Assembly: GCF_000381765.1 (NCBI RefSeq)
Contig: NZ_KB907077.1
Coordinates: 62,001 to 126,000, forward strand
Source of the DNA: [Zimmermannella] faecalis ATCC 13722
GTDB lineage: Bacteria; Actinomycetota; Actinomycetes; Actinomycetales; Microbacteriaceae
Length of the DNA stretch: 64,000 nucleotides
Direction: 5' to 3'
Below, in pieces: positions 8,052 to 18,140 of the stretch. The notes under the pieces were generated by a model. It searched no databases. It worked only from the letters and a program-made list of their open reading frames with translations, and had not been told where the DNA came from. Position numbers and translations under genes: made by a program. Every line of letters starts with the position of its first letter. Within the stretch, counting starts at the first letter, position 1.

Positions 8052-8479
8052 TCCAGCGCACCACCAGCCGACCGCCTCGAACCGCCCCGTCGCGCCGAAA
8101 ACTCCGCGCGCTCGCCGCGAGCGCGGGCCTCTTCGTCGCCGCCGCGACCACGTTCGGCGCGACCCCCGCGATCGCGAGCGACGTCACCGTGACGATCCCG
8201 CCCGTGAGCACCTCGGCCGAGAGCACTCCGGCCAACCCGGAATCGAGCGCGAGCACCGACTCGCCGAATGACAACGCGAACGGCAACACCGGCAACAACG
8301 GCACCTCGGGCAACACCGGCAACTCCGGCAACACCGCGCCGAGCGCGAGCCCCGCGAACGGCTCGCTCGCGTCGACAGGTGTCGGCGACTTCGCCCGCAT
8401 CGCCCTCGCGGGTTCGGGCATTGCGCTCGCCGCGGGCGGCGTGCTGCTGCTCGTGCGCCGCGAACGAGAAGACGGCTAG
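8048..8479 (+). CDS. Small wall-anchored protein with LAxTG sorting signal
   Basis: 143 residues: signal peptide ending near PAIAS, a low-complexity Asn/Gly/Thr/Ser segment with NGNTGNNG-like repeats, LASTG at about 107-111, a hydrophobic helix and a basic RREREDG tail. LAxTG is the sorting pentapeptide associated with class E sortases of high-GC Gram-positives. No sortase gene lies in this window. The start overlaps the DUF916 gene by four bases. The body has no recognisable heme-binding domain and may be a wall spacer or tether. Confidence 0.8.
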   Translation: MIQRTTSRPPRTAPSRRKLRALAASAGLFVAAATTFGATPAIASDVTVTIPPVSTSAESTPANPESSASTDSPNDNANGNTGNNGTSGNTGNSGNTAPSASPANGSLASTGVGDFARIALAGSGIALAAGGVLLLVRREREDG

Positions 8480-8493
8480 GCGAGTACACCCAT

Positions 8494-9756
8494 ATGGCAA
8501 TGCCACGATTCCTCCGTCGCTTTAAGCGATCGACCGTGCACCGGTCGGCGTGGGCGATCGTCATCGTCGCGCTCGTCGTCGGTCTCGGCGTCAACGGATT
8601 CCACAACGTCGGCACCATCTCGCAGGCGGCGAACGACGACTGCGTGCAGACCGACGCACAGACCGAGCCCGCGCCGCCGACCGTGCCCCAGGTGACGTCG
8701 GCCGACCTCACGTCGCCGCGCGACATCAAGGGCCCGACGACGGCGTACACCGAGTCGGCCGCGATTCCGCCAGTCACCGACGCCGCGTCGTCGCTCCAGC
8801 AGCTGCCGGCGACGGTCATGAGCGCCGACGGCGTCGAGACGACCGTCACCGACACCACGCGCATCCTTGCCCTCAACCAGAACGGCGGCCTCGCCGCCGC
8901 CGTCATCGGCCTGGGGCTCGGCTGCAACCTCGTCGGCCGCGACACCGCGACCGACATCTCGGGGCTCATGCCCGGCAACGACGACCTCCCGCTCGTCACC
9001 CAGAACGGGCACGAGCTCTCGGCCGAGGCGATCCTCAACCTCGCGCCGACCGTCATCATCAGCGACGGCTCGGTCGGCCCGTACGACGTGCAGCTCCAAC
9101 TGCGCGAGTCGGGGATTCCGGTCGTCATGGTGCCGACGCCGTACGAGGCGGGCGTCTCGAGCGTGGGCGAGCAGATTCAATTCGTCGCCGACGCGCTCGG
9201 CGTGCCGACCCTCGGCGAGGCCCTCGTCGAGCGCACCAACGCCGAGATCAACTCGGTGATTCAGCAGTTCGGCAAGATCGCCCCGACCGACCCCGAGAAG
9301 AAGCCGCGCACCGTGTTCCTCTACCTGCGCGGCAACATCTACTACTGGTTCGGCATTGGCTCGGGCGCCGACTCGATCATTCAGTCGATCAGCGCGCGCG
9401 ACGTCGCAACCGAGGCCGGGTTCGAGGGCATGTCGCCAACCAACTCCGAGGCGCTCATCAAGGCGCAACCCGACGTGATCATCGTCATGACGCTCGGCCT
9501 CGCCTCGGTGGGCGGGCTCGACTCGGCGCTCGAGCTCCCCGGCATTAAACAGACACCGGCGGGCAAGAACCAGCGCATCGTCGACATGAGCGACTACGAG
9601 GTCATGAGCTTCGGCCCCCGCACCGCCTCGGTGCTCGCGGCGCTCGGCACCGCCATCTACGCACCCGAGCTGAGCTACCAGCCCGACCACGGCCCGGAGG
9701 CCGTCGAAGAACGCCTCGGCGAGATCGAGGAAGAACTGGACGAACAAAACTCATGA
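8494..9756 (+). CDS. hmuT: Heme ABC transporter substrate-binding protein
   Basis: A 420-residue class III binding protein that would receive heme from the HtaA-type proteins and deliver it to HmuU. It has an N-terminal signal-anchor helix (about 18-36) but no lipobox, unlike corynebacterial HmuT, which is a lipoprotein. After a Pro/Thr-rich linker come the two lobes: ILALNQNGGLAAAVIGLGLG, LAPTVIISDGSVG, FLYLRGNIYYWFG and SGADSIIQSI. His173 and Tyr residues near 277-284 are candidate heme ligands by analogy with corynebacterial His/Tyr coordination; I cannot align them exactly. The stop overlaps the hmuU start. Confidence 0.92.
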   Translation: MAMPRFLRRFKRSTVHRSAWAIVIVALVVGLGVNGFHNVGTISQAANDDCVQTDAQTEPAPPTVPQVTSADLTSPRDIKGPTTAYTESAAIPPVTDAASSLQQLPATVMSADGVETTVTDTTRILALNQNGGLAAAVIGLGLGCNLVGRDTATDISGLMPGNDDLPLVTQNGHELSAEAILNLAPTVIISDGSVGPYDVQLQLRESGIPVVMVPTPYEAGVSSVGEQIQFVADALGVPTLGEALVERTNAEINSVIQQFGKIAPTDPEKKPRTVFLYLRGNIYYWFGIGSGADSIIQSISARDVATEAGFEGMSPTNSEALIKAQPDVIIVMTLGLASVGGLDSALELPGIKQTPAGKNQRIVDMSDYEVMSFGPRTASVLAALGTAIYAPELSYQPDHGPEAVEERLGEIEEELDEQNS

Positions 9757-10907
9757 GTGGACTCCCCACGACGGCGGTCGAGGAGCGGGCGGCGAAGCGT
9801 CCGCCCCGCACCCGGCGGCCCCTACACTCGCCCGCACCGCTCAAGGCGCCCGAACTCGCGCCACGCAAACCGCGGCGTGGCCGCGCGACGATCCTCATGC
9901 TCGTACTCGGCATCGGGCTCGTGGCCGCCTGCCTGCTCTCGGCAATGGTGGGCCAGCTGTTCATTCCGCCGGCCGAAGTCGCCGGGTTCGTGCTGCAGTC
10001 GATCGGCATCGACTGGCTGCCGGGCCCGTCGCACGAGTTCGGGGCGGCCGCGCTCGCCGAGGTGCGGTTCCCGCGCCTCGTGCTCTGCGTGTTCGTAGGC
10101 GCCGCGCTCGCGGTTGGCGGCGTGCTCATGCAGGGTATCTTCGGCAACCCGCTCGCCGAGCCCGGCTCGGTCGGCGTCTCGTCGGGTGCCGCGGTCGGGG
10201 CGAGCTTCTCGATCCTGTTCGGCTTCACGTTCCTCGGCCCGTTCACGACGCCCGCGTTCGCCTTCGCAGCCGGCCTCGTAACGACTTTCCTCGTCTACAT
10301 GCTCTCGCGCACCGGCGGCCGCACCGAGGTGATCACGCTCATCCTCACGGGTGTCGCAGTCAACGCCGTCTGCGGCGCGTTGATTGCGTTCATCACGTTC
10401 CGCGCCCCGACACAGGCGCGCGAGCAGATCGTGTTCTGGCAGATGGGTTCGCTCAACGGCAGCCGCTGGGAGCAGGTGCTGCTCGTCGGCCCACTCATCG
10501 TGATCGGCATCGCGCTCTCGCTCTTCATCGCCCGACAGCTCGACCTGCTCTCGCTCGGCGAGAAGGCGGCGCGGCACGTCGGCGTCAACGTCGAGCGGCT
10601 CCGGATGCTCGCGATGGTCTACGTCGCGCTGCTGGTTTCGTCGGCGGTCGCGTTCGCGGGCATCATCGCCTTCGTCGGCCTCGTCGTGCCGCACATCGTG
10701 CGCATGATCATCGGTCCCGCGCACCGGCCGCTGCTGATCGCCTCGGTGCTCGGCGGCGCGCTGCTGCTCACGATCGCCGACCTCGGCGCGCGAACGCTCG
10801 TCGAGTTCGCCGACCTGCCGATCGGCATGCTCACGTCGCTCGTCGGCGGGCCGTTCTTCTTCTACCTCATTCGGGCGAGCCGCACGCGAGGGGGTGGCTG
10901 GCAGTGA
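9753..10907 (+). CDS. hmuU: Heme ABC transporter permease (FecCD family)
   Basis: A 384-residue polytopic membrane protein of the BtuC/FecCD family with about ten helices. Family motifs include RFPRLVLCVFVGAALAVGG, MQGIFGNPLAEPG, FWQMGSLNGSRW, AGIIAFVGLVVPHIVRM and LADLPIGMLTSLVGGPFF-type ends. A basic, Pro-rich 45-residue cytoplasmic N-terminus precedes the first helix. The start overlaps hmuT by four bases (ATGA) and the stop overlaps the GTG start of hmuV, so the three genes are translationally coupled. Confidence 0.95.
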   Translation: MSGLPTTAVEERAAKRPPRTRRPLHSPAPLKAPELAPRKPRRGRATILMLVLGIGLVAACLLSAMVGQLFIPPAEVAGFVLQSIGIDWLPGPSHEFGAAALAEVRFPRLVLCVFVGAALAVGGVLMQGIFGNPLAEPGSVGVSSGAAVGASFSILFGFTFLGPFTTPAFAFAAGLVTTFLVYMLSRTGGRTEVITLILTGVAVNAVCGALIAFITFRAPTQAREQIVFWQMGSLNGSRWEQVLLVGPLIVIGIALSLFIARQLDLLSLGEKAARHVGVNVERLRMLAMVYVALLVSSAVAFAGIIAFVGLVVPHIVRMIIGPAHRPLLIASVLGGALLLTIADLGARTLVEFADLPIGMLTSLVGGPFFFYLIRASRTRGGGWQ

Positions 10908-11761
10908 GCACCGTCATGTTTACCTCGGCGCCGCGCCGGCCCGAGCCGGTCGCGATGGGGCAGGTCGTGCTCTCGATTCGCGACGTCGCCGTTGCCTTCG
11001 GCGAGCGGCGCGTGCTCGACGGCATCAACCTCGACATCAAGGCGGGGGAGGTGCTCGCGCTCGTCGGACCGAACGGCGCCGGCAAATCGACCCTCATCAA
11101 CACCATCACGGCCGACGTCGACGCGCTCCAGGGCGAGGTGCTGCTCGACGGGTACCCGACCCACGCGTGGACGAACAAGGAACTCGCGATGCGCCGCGCC
11201 GTGCTGCTGCAGCAGATCGACATCGCGTTCCCCTTCACCGTCTCGGAGGTCGTCGATATGGGCCGGGCGCCGTGGCAGGGCACCCCGAACGCGAAGGCCG
11301 ACGAGCTCATCACCGAGGGCGCCATGGCGCGCACCGACACCGAGCGCTTCGCCGACCGGCACTATCCCTCGCTCTCGGGCGGTGAGCGCGCCCGGGCCGC
11401 GCTCGCGCGCGTGCTTGCCCAGACCGCATCCGTCATGCTGCTCGACGAGCCGACCGCGGCGATGGACATCAAGCACCAGGAGCAGGTGCTGCAACTCGTG
11501 CGCAGCTACGCCGCGACCGGATGCGCGGTCGTCGTCATCGTGCACAACCTCGACCTCGCGGCGGCGTACGCCGACCGCATCGCGCTGCTGAGCCAGGGCA
11601 CTATCGTCGCCGACGGCGCACCCGAGACGGTGCTCACGGCCGAGCGGGTTTCTGAGGTCTATGACTATCCGGTGCACATCGTGCCCGACCCGCGCACCGG
11701 CAAGCCCATCGTGGTGCCCGAGCGCGACTTCACCGCAGACATTCCAGGGAGTTCCTCATGA
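10904..11761 (+). CDS. hmuV: Heme ABC transporter ATP-binding protein
   Basis: A 285-residue ATPase that powers heme import with HmuTU. Walker A GPNGAGKST (about residue 55), Q-loop LLQQ, signature LSGGERARAALARVLA (about 156), Walker B VMLLDEPT (about 178) and the switch His in VVVIVHNLDLAA are intact. The GTG at 10904 overlaps the hmuU stop; an internal ATG 12 bases downstream is a less likely start. The stop overlaps the start of the next gene. Confidence 0.95.
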   Translation: MSTVMFTSAPRRPEPVAMGQVVLSIRDVAVAFGERRVLDGINLDIKAGEVLALVGPNGAGKSTLINTITADVDALQGEVLLDGYPTHAWTNKELAMRRAVLLQQIDIAFPFTVSEVVDMGRAPWQGTPNAKADELITEGAMARTDTERFADRHYPSLSGGERARAALARVLAQTASVMLLDEPTAAMDIKHQEQVLQLVRSYAATGCAVVVIVHNLDLAAAYADRIALLSQGTIVADGAPETVLTAERVSEVYDYPVHIVPDPRTGKPIVVPERDFTADIPGSSS

Positions 11762-13008
11762 TTCGCACGATCCGCACTCGAGCCGCACGCCTCGCGCGCG
11801 TGCTTGCGGCTGCCGCGCTCGCGCTCGGCATCGGGGTCGTCGCCGTGCCGTCGTTCGCGCAGCCCGCGCAGGCGGCCGGCCAGGTCAGCATCTCGGGAGA
11901 GCCCGACCCGAACGGGCAGTCGACGCTGCAGCTGCAGGGCTCAGGATTCCAGTCGGTGCAGGGCGGCTTCGGCGGCATCTACGTGCTGTTCGGCTGGGTC
12001 GACCACCCGTCGGGCATGTCGTGGAGCCCGAGCAACGGCGGCACCACCGGCGAGAACTACCGCTACGTCTACGACGACGAGTCGAACCCCGCCGGGTTCC
12101 AGCTCTTCGTGACGTTCCCCGGCAGCTCCACCGCGGCCGCGGCGAACGGCGGCGAGGTCGCGGCCGACGGCACCTGGTCGGCCGAGATCAAGGTGCCCGG
12201 CGCCGTGTTCAACACGTTCGACCGGCAGCTCAACCAGACCCAGGTCGACTGCACCGAGGTGACCTGCGGCATCATCACGATCGGCGCGCACGGCGTGAAG
12301 AACGCGAACAACGAGTCGTTCACCCCCGTGAACTGGGCCGGTACTGCCGGCGGCGGTACGGGTGCGACGGGCACCGACGACTCCGCGTCGGCCGACACCG
12401 AGGCGCCCGCGGCCGAATCGGCCGACACCGGCGCCGAGGCACCGGCCTCCGACACCTCGCAGCAGCAGGTGGCGGCGCCGGCGGAGGGGGCGGCCTCGAC
12501 CGCCGACACCGTCGTGCCCGGGTGGTGGCCCGTGCTGCTGCCCGCGCTCATCCTCGTCGGCATCTCGCTGCTCGTGCTCGCGGGCGGCGTCGGCGGGTAC
12601 CTCGCGATGAAGTCGCTGCTGCTCGGCGTGAATCCCGACGCCCTCGAGAAGGTGCGCGGCCAGCGCGAGCGCGCGGCGATCAAGGAGCGTGACCGGCAGC
12701 AGCGCAAGACGCGGCGCCTCGAGCGCAAGATGGAGCTTCGCGGCGCGCGCGACGCCGAGCGCGGCGCTGCACTCGTCGCCCGCATGGAGATGAAGCACGG
12801 CGTGCGACACGCGGATGCGCCGCAGCCGGCCGCGCCAAGCTCGGCCGAGGGGGCGGGGCAGACGGTCGACCAGTGGTTGAGCTTCTTCCAGAAGCCTGCC
12901 GGGGACGCGTCGCAGGCGGATGCCGATGCGTCGCGCGGCCGGCACGGCGCCGAGGACACGTCGACGCTCGTCATGTCGACGCAGGGTCGCGACGGGGAGG
13001 CGAAGTAG
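11758..13008 (+). CDS. Neocarzinostatin-like surface protein with membrane anchor and cytoplasmic basic tail
   Basis: 416 residues: signal peptide ending near AQAA, an Ig-like domain (about 40-190; VSISGEPDPNG, GGFGGIYVLFGWVD), a conserved Cys pair in VDCTEVTCGIITIGAHGVKN of the neocarzinostatin-like family, an Ala/Thr/Asp-rich linker, one transmembrane helix (about 255-283) and a roughly 130-residue Lys/Arg/Glu-rich cytoplasmic tail with predicted coiled-coil character. It sits between hmuV and the double-HtaA gene. By position it resembles corynebacterial HtaC, though I do not claim homology. The extracellular domain may bind heme or an HtaA partner; the charged tail is unusual. Confidence 0.75.
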   Translation: MIRTIRTRAARLARVLAAAALALGIGVVAVPSFAQPAQAAGQVSISGEPDPNGQSTLQLQGSGFQSVQGGFGGIYVLFGWVDHPSGMSWSPSNGGTTGENYRYVYDDESNPAGFQLFVTFPGSSTAAAANGGEVAADGTWSAEIKVPGAVFNTFDRQLNQTQVDCTEVTCGIITIGAHGVKNANNESFTPVNWAGTAGGGTGATGTDDSASADTEAPAAESADTGAEAPASDTSQQQVAAPAEGAASTADTVVPGWWPVLLPALILVGISLLVLAGGVGGYLAMKSLLLGVNPDALEKVRGQRERAAIKERDRQQRKTRRLERKMELRGARDAERGAALVARMEMKHGVRHADAPQPAAPSSAEGAGQTVDQWLSFFQKPAGDASQADADASRGRHGAEDTSTLVMSTQGRDGEAK

Positions 13009-13011
13009 TCG

Positions 13012-15894
13012 ATGGCGCGGTTCTGGACAGGCTGGCTGCCCCGGATCACCGCGGGCCTCGGCATCGCCGCGCTCGCGGCCGGCGGCGGGCTCGCCGCGGT
13101 CGACGCGGCGCAGGCCGCGGGCAGCGGCGGCTCGGTGCCCGTGACCGACGTCGGGCTCTCGTGGCAGGTGAACCTCGAGTCGGGCGGTGGCGCCTACTAC
13201 GGCGGCTGCAACTTCCTCGTCGCGGGCGAGGTGATCGACGACGACAGCCCCGGCGCCCACGTGTGGACGGCCGAGGAGGGCGACGAGCTCTACCGCACCG
13301 AGGCGGGAGACGTCACCGTCACGAAGCCCGACGCGGCCGGTAACCAGGTCGCGCCGACCTGGTCGACGAAGTGCGTCGACGCCGACGGCAACACCGTGAA
13401 CACGAGCGCGCAGTCGGGCACGAAGAATCAGGTGAACTTCAGCGGCGGCACGGGCAGCGTGAACCCCGAGACGAACGACGCCGAGCTCGCGTTCGACGGC
13501 TCGTTCACGATGGTTTATTACGGCGGCATGACGTTCTGGTCGATCACCGACCCCGTGCTTTCGGTGAAGAACGGCGTCGGGACGATCACCGGAACCGCGA
13601 CCGGCTACGGCGCCGACATGTACGACCTCACGCAGTGGGTCAAGCTCGACGCGACGCAGATCACGGTCGCCGACCTGAAGGGTGTCGACGTTACCGAGAC
13701 CGGCATCAGCGTCACGCCCGAGTACGCGGGTGTCGCGATCGAAGTCGAGGCCGGCGGACCTTCGGCGGAGCAGAAGCAGAGCGGCGACGGCTGGGGGTCG
13801 TTCCCGCAGTCGTGGATCGACTTCAATGTCGAGACGGGCCAGGCGGCCTACTGGTACAGCTCGGGCGGCATGGCCGACCCGAAGAAGACGGCCGCGCCGG
13901 TCGAGATCTCGTACGCCGAGAGCACCGAGTCGTACGCGACCGCGAGCCCCGACCGCGTGCCCGCCGGCTACAAAGACGGCGTCGACCTCACGGCCGGAAA
14001 CCTCCCGGACGGCCTCTCGGGCGAGATTGGCGCCGTTGTCGACGGCGAGTTGCTCGAGACCACCACCGGCGCGACGTCGGTGCCGGTTAGCGGCGATACC
14101 GCGAGCGGCACGTGGGATGTTTCGGGGCTGCCGGGCGACACCCACGACATCGAGCTCGTCGAGGTGACGGCCGGTGCGGAGCCGGGCCCGACGCCCGAGC
14201 CGACCGAATCGGGGCCAACGGGCACCGACCCGTCCGAAACGGAGCCCGCCGAGACTGAACCGACCGCATCCGAGCCGGCTGCGACCGAACCGGCCGACCC
14301 AGTGCTCTCGGAGGCGATCGCGACGACGCAACTGCAGGTCGTCGGTGCCGGCGTCGAGACGTCGCCGAGCAACCTCCAGGTCAACGAGAGCGCGACTTCG
14401 GCAACCGTCACGTGGGAGTGGCCGAACGAGGAAGCCCCCGACTTCGACGTCACCGTCTACCAGGGGGCAAACACATCGGGCACGGCGGTCAGCAGTACGA
14501 GCACCTCGGGCGACCTCACCACGAGCGTCACGGGCCTCACGGCGGGTACCGAGTACACGGTGGTCGTCACCCCGAACCTGCTTGGCACGACCTGGCAGAG
14601 CGCATCCGCGCCGTTCACGACGACGAAGAGCGACACCGGCGGCGGGAACACCGGCGGGGGAGATAGCGACGGTGACGGTGGCACGACCCCGGCGCCGACC
14701 GACGACGCGACCGGCGGCAACACCGGCGAGGGCGACAGCGGCGACGGCGCGACGATGTACTGGGGCCTGAACATGGAGGCCAACGGCGGCGCCTACTTCG
14801 GCGGCTGCAACTTCCTCGTCGCGGGCCGCACGGGCGACGCCGGCAGCTCCCACGTCTGGCTCGCGAGCGAGGCATCGAAGCTCTACAAGGCGCAAGACGG
14901 CAACGTGAGCATCGTGAAGCCGTCGGGCTCGCAGCTCGGGCTCGCGTCGTGGGAGAGCAAGTGCCTCGACCGCAACGGCAACGCCGTGAGCGTCACCGGT
15001 AAGGACTCGTACAGTGAGGCGCAGGTGAAGCTTTCGAACGGTGACGTCGTGAAGAACGACGACTCGGGCCTTCGCATCGAGTGGACCGGCAGCTTCACCG
15101 TCGTCTTCTACGGCGGCATGACCTACTGGTCGGCGACCGACCCGGTGCTCGAGCTCGACGGCAACGGCAACGGCAAGCTCACGGCCACGGCCTCGGGCTA
15201 CGGCGCTTCGATGCAGGATGCGGCGAAGTGGGTTGAGCTCGACTCGCGCACGATCACGCTCGCGAACATGTCGGGCGTCGACATGTCGAGCATCGAATCG
15301 AATGGCGGCTTCGTACACACGCCCGACTACCTTGGCGTCGCCTATGGCGGCTCGGGCGAGGGGCAGGAAGTGCAGGGCGGCGGTGGCAGTTCGACCGCCA
15401 CGTCACAGGCCGAGCGCAGCGGCGAAAACCAGGCGTACTGGGGCTCGTTCCCGAGCGACTTTGTCGACTTCCAGAACGACACGGGGCAGTTCTCGTACTG
15501 GTTCACGTCAAACGGGCAGCGCGACCCGTACAAGCCGACGCTGCCCATGGCCGTGAGTTTCTCGGACGACTTCGCGCCGACGCTCGCGCAGTACAACGGG
15601 CAGTCAACGCCGACGATCGACCAGCCGGTTGGCGGCGGCACGACGACCCAGTCGGGCTCGAGCGCCGAGACGGGCGCGCAGGCACCCCAGACCACGAAGA
15701 CGGGTGCGCCCGCGCAGCAGGCCGAGCAGGCGACGGCGGCCGCCGGCGTCACCGCGGGCCGGCAGCGGCTCGAGGTGACCCCGGTCATGCTCGTGAGCGG
15801 CGGCAGCGCCCTCCTCGGCGTGGCCGGACTCCAGTGGGCCGGCGCCGCGTTCTTCCGCCGACGGCTCGGCCTTGACCCATCCGCGTATCTCTAG
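13012..15894 (+). CDS. Two-domain HtaA heme-binding surface protein
   Basis: Last gene of the operon, 960 residues. Signal peptide ends near QAAGS. HtaA domain 1 (about 45-300) and domain 2 (about 581-851) each carry GGCNFLVAG, a YGGMT-W segment and a GYGA-M motif. Between them are a small beta domain (about 325-390), a Pro/Glu/Thr linker and a fibronectin type III-like domain (about 441-538). A Gln/Ala/Thr stretch, one transmembrane helix (about 920-945) and a short basic end anchor it in the membrane. It likely takes heme from hemoproteins and passes it to other HtaA modules or HmuT. It starts three bases after the previous gene. Confidence 0.9.
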   Translation: MARFWTGWLPRITAGLGIAALAAGGGLAAVDAAQAAGSGGSVPVTDVGLSWQVNLESGGGAYYGGCNFLVAGEVIDDDSPGAHVWTAEEGDELYRTEAGDVTVTKPDAAGNQVAPTWSTKCVDADGNTVNTSAQSGTKNQVNFSGGTGSVNPETNDAELAFDGSFTMVYYGGMTFWSITDPVLSVKNGVGTITGTATGYGADMYDLTQWVKLDATQITVADLKGVDVTETGISVTPEYAGVAIEVEAGGPSAEQKQSGDGWGSFPQSWIDFNVETGQAAYWYSSGGMADPKKTAAPVEISYAESTESYATASPDRVPAGYKDGVDLTAGNLPDGLSGEIGAVVDGELLETTTGATSVPVSGDTASGTWDVSGLPGDTHDIELVEVTAGAEPGPTPEPTESGPTGTDPSETEPAETEPTASEPAATEPADPVLSEAIATTQLQVVGAGVETSPSNLQVNESATSATVTWEWPNEEAPDFDVTVYQGANTSGTAVSSTSTSGDLTTSVTGLTAGTEYTVVVTPNLLGTTWQSASAPFTTTKSDTGGGNTGGGDSDGDGGTTPAPTDDATGGNTGEGDSGDGATMYWGLNMEANGGAYFGGCNFLVAGRTGDAGSSHVWLASEASKLYKAQDGNVSIVKPSGSQLGLASWESKCLDRNGNAVSVTGKDSYSEAQVKLSNGDVVKNDDSGLRIEWTGSFTVVFYGGMTYWSATDPVLELDGNGNGKLTATASGYGASMQDAAKWVELDSRTITLANMSGVDMSSIESNGGFVHTPDYLGVAYGGSGEGQEVQGGGGSSTATSQAERSGENQAYWGSFPSDFVDFQNDTGQFSYWFTSNGQRDPYKPTLPMAVSFSDDFAPTLAQYNGQSTPTIDQPVGGGTTTQSGSSAETGAQAPQTTKTGAPAQQAEQATAAAGVTAGRQRLEVTPVMLVSGGSALLGVAGLQWAGAAFFRRRLGLDPSAYL

Positions 15895-15994
15895 AGCTGC
15901 TGCTCGCGGAGGGCGAACGTAACCTGGCGTGCGTCGCTCGACGCAATGTCGGTGGCTCGCGTTAGTCTGGTTTTCACCGCGTTGGGAGGATCTC

Positions 15995-17287
<1,293 letters not shown>

Positions 17288-17330
17288 CCCGCAAGAATCC
17301 CCGCCACGGCGCTCCGTTTCCCGGGGCCGG

Positions 17331-17336
17331 TAGACT
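17331..17336 (+). promoter_or_regulatory. Candidate -10 box before the lipoprotein array
   Basis: TAGACT, a common actinobacterial -10 form, lies 51 bases upstream of the ATG at 17388. It implies a short leader for the first LpqH-like gene. No strong -35 is seen. Confidence 0.45.
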
Positions 17337-17387
17337 GTGCGCATCGTTTGCGCTAGCCGCACCGTCGACCCCACGGGAGCCCCGCCC

Positions 17388-18020
17388 ATGCCGTACCGCC
17401 TACGCCCACGCATCGCCGGTGTTTGCGGTGTCGCCGGGGCGGCAGCGGTCGCGCTCCTGCTCACGGCCTGCGCGGGCGTGACGACCTCGACGCCGGGCGA
17501 GAGCGTCGACCCGACGACCGCGCCGATCGCCGAGCCCACGCCGACGCAGCCGACGAACACGAGCCCCTTCGGCGGCGAGGGGGCCCCGGCTCCGACCGAT
17601 GGTTCATCGGTCGACGTGCCGACGCAGAGCGCGCCGGCGAACACGACCTCGCGCCTCGAGACGTTCGAGGTCGGCGACGACGACTACGCCGACCTCGACT
17701 GGCACGTCTCGTGCTCGGGGCTCGACTCGAGCCCGACGATCATCGCCTCGGCCGACGACGGCGACACGCACCTCACCCTCGTCGTGATCGGGTCGGGTGT
17801 ATCGACGCTCGGGTCGATCACGCTCACGATGGGGGAGTCGGGCGCGAGCTCCCACAACAGCTCGGGCATCACGGTCAACCCGGGAGCCAACCAGGGCAAC
17901 GGCTCGCTCGAGGTGAGCGGCAGCTCGGTCTCGTCGTCGGGCCGCGGCGCCGAGTTCGGCCCCGACGCCGGCGACGCCGAAGTGATCTACGACTTCGAGG
18001 CCGTCTGCGCTTCCGCGTAG
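17388..18020 (+). CDS. LpqH-like lipoprotein, member 1 of 4
   Basis: A 210-residue lipoprotein: signal peptide with lipobox LLTAC, then a Thr/Pro-rich linker (about 30-90) and a beta-rich C-terminal domain with two Cys (in WHVSCSG and near the end in FEAVCAS). The pattern of a short beta core bracketed by Cys, ending in FE-x-x-C, resembles the mycobacterial 19-kDa antigen LpqH family, and the three following genes share it. ATG 17388 has GGGAG upstream; an in-frame GTG at 17337 directly follows the -10 box but would spoil the signal peptide. Function unknown. Confidence 0.75.
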   Translation: MPYRLRPRIAGVCGVAGAAAVALLLTACAGVTTSTPGESVDPTTAPIAEPTPTQPTNTSPFGGEGAPAPTDGSSVDVPTQSAPANTTSRLETFEVGDDDYADLDWHVSCSGLDSSPTIIASADDGDTHLTLVVIGSGVSTLGSITLTMGESGASSHNSSGITVNPGANQGNGSLEVSGSSVSSSGRGAEFGPDAGDAEVIYDFEAVCASA

Positions 18021-18140
18021 TCCTGCTGGCCGATGGTTGGCCGTCGGGTCAAACCACAGGCCGACGTATCGGCACGGCCGGTTCGTTACCTTGGTGACGT
18101 GGCCGCAGCCGCAACAGACCCCGCAGGAAAGGACGGCATC

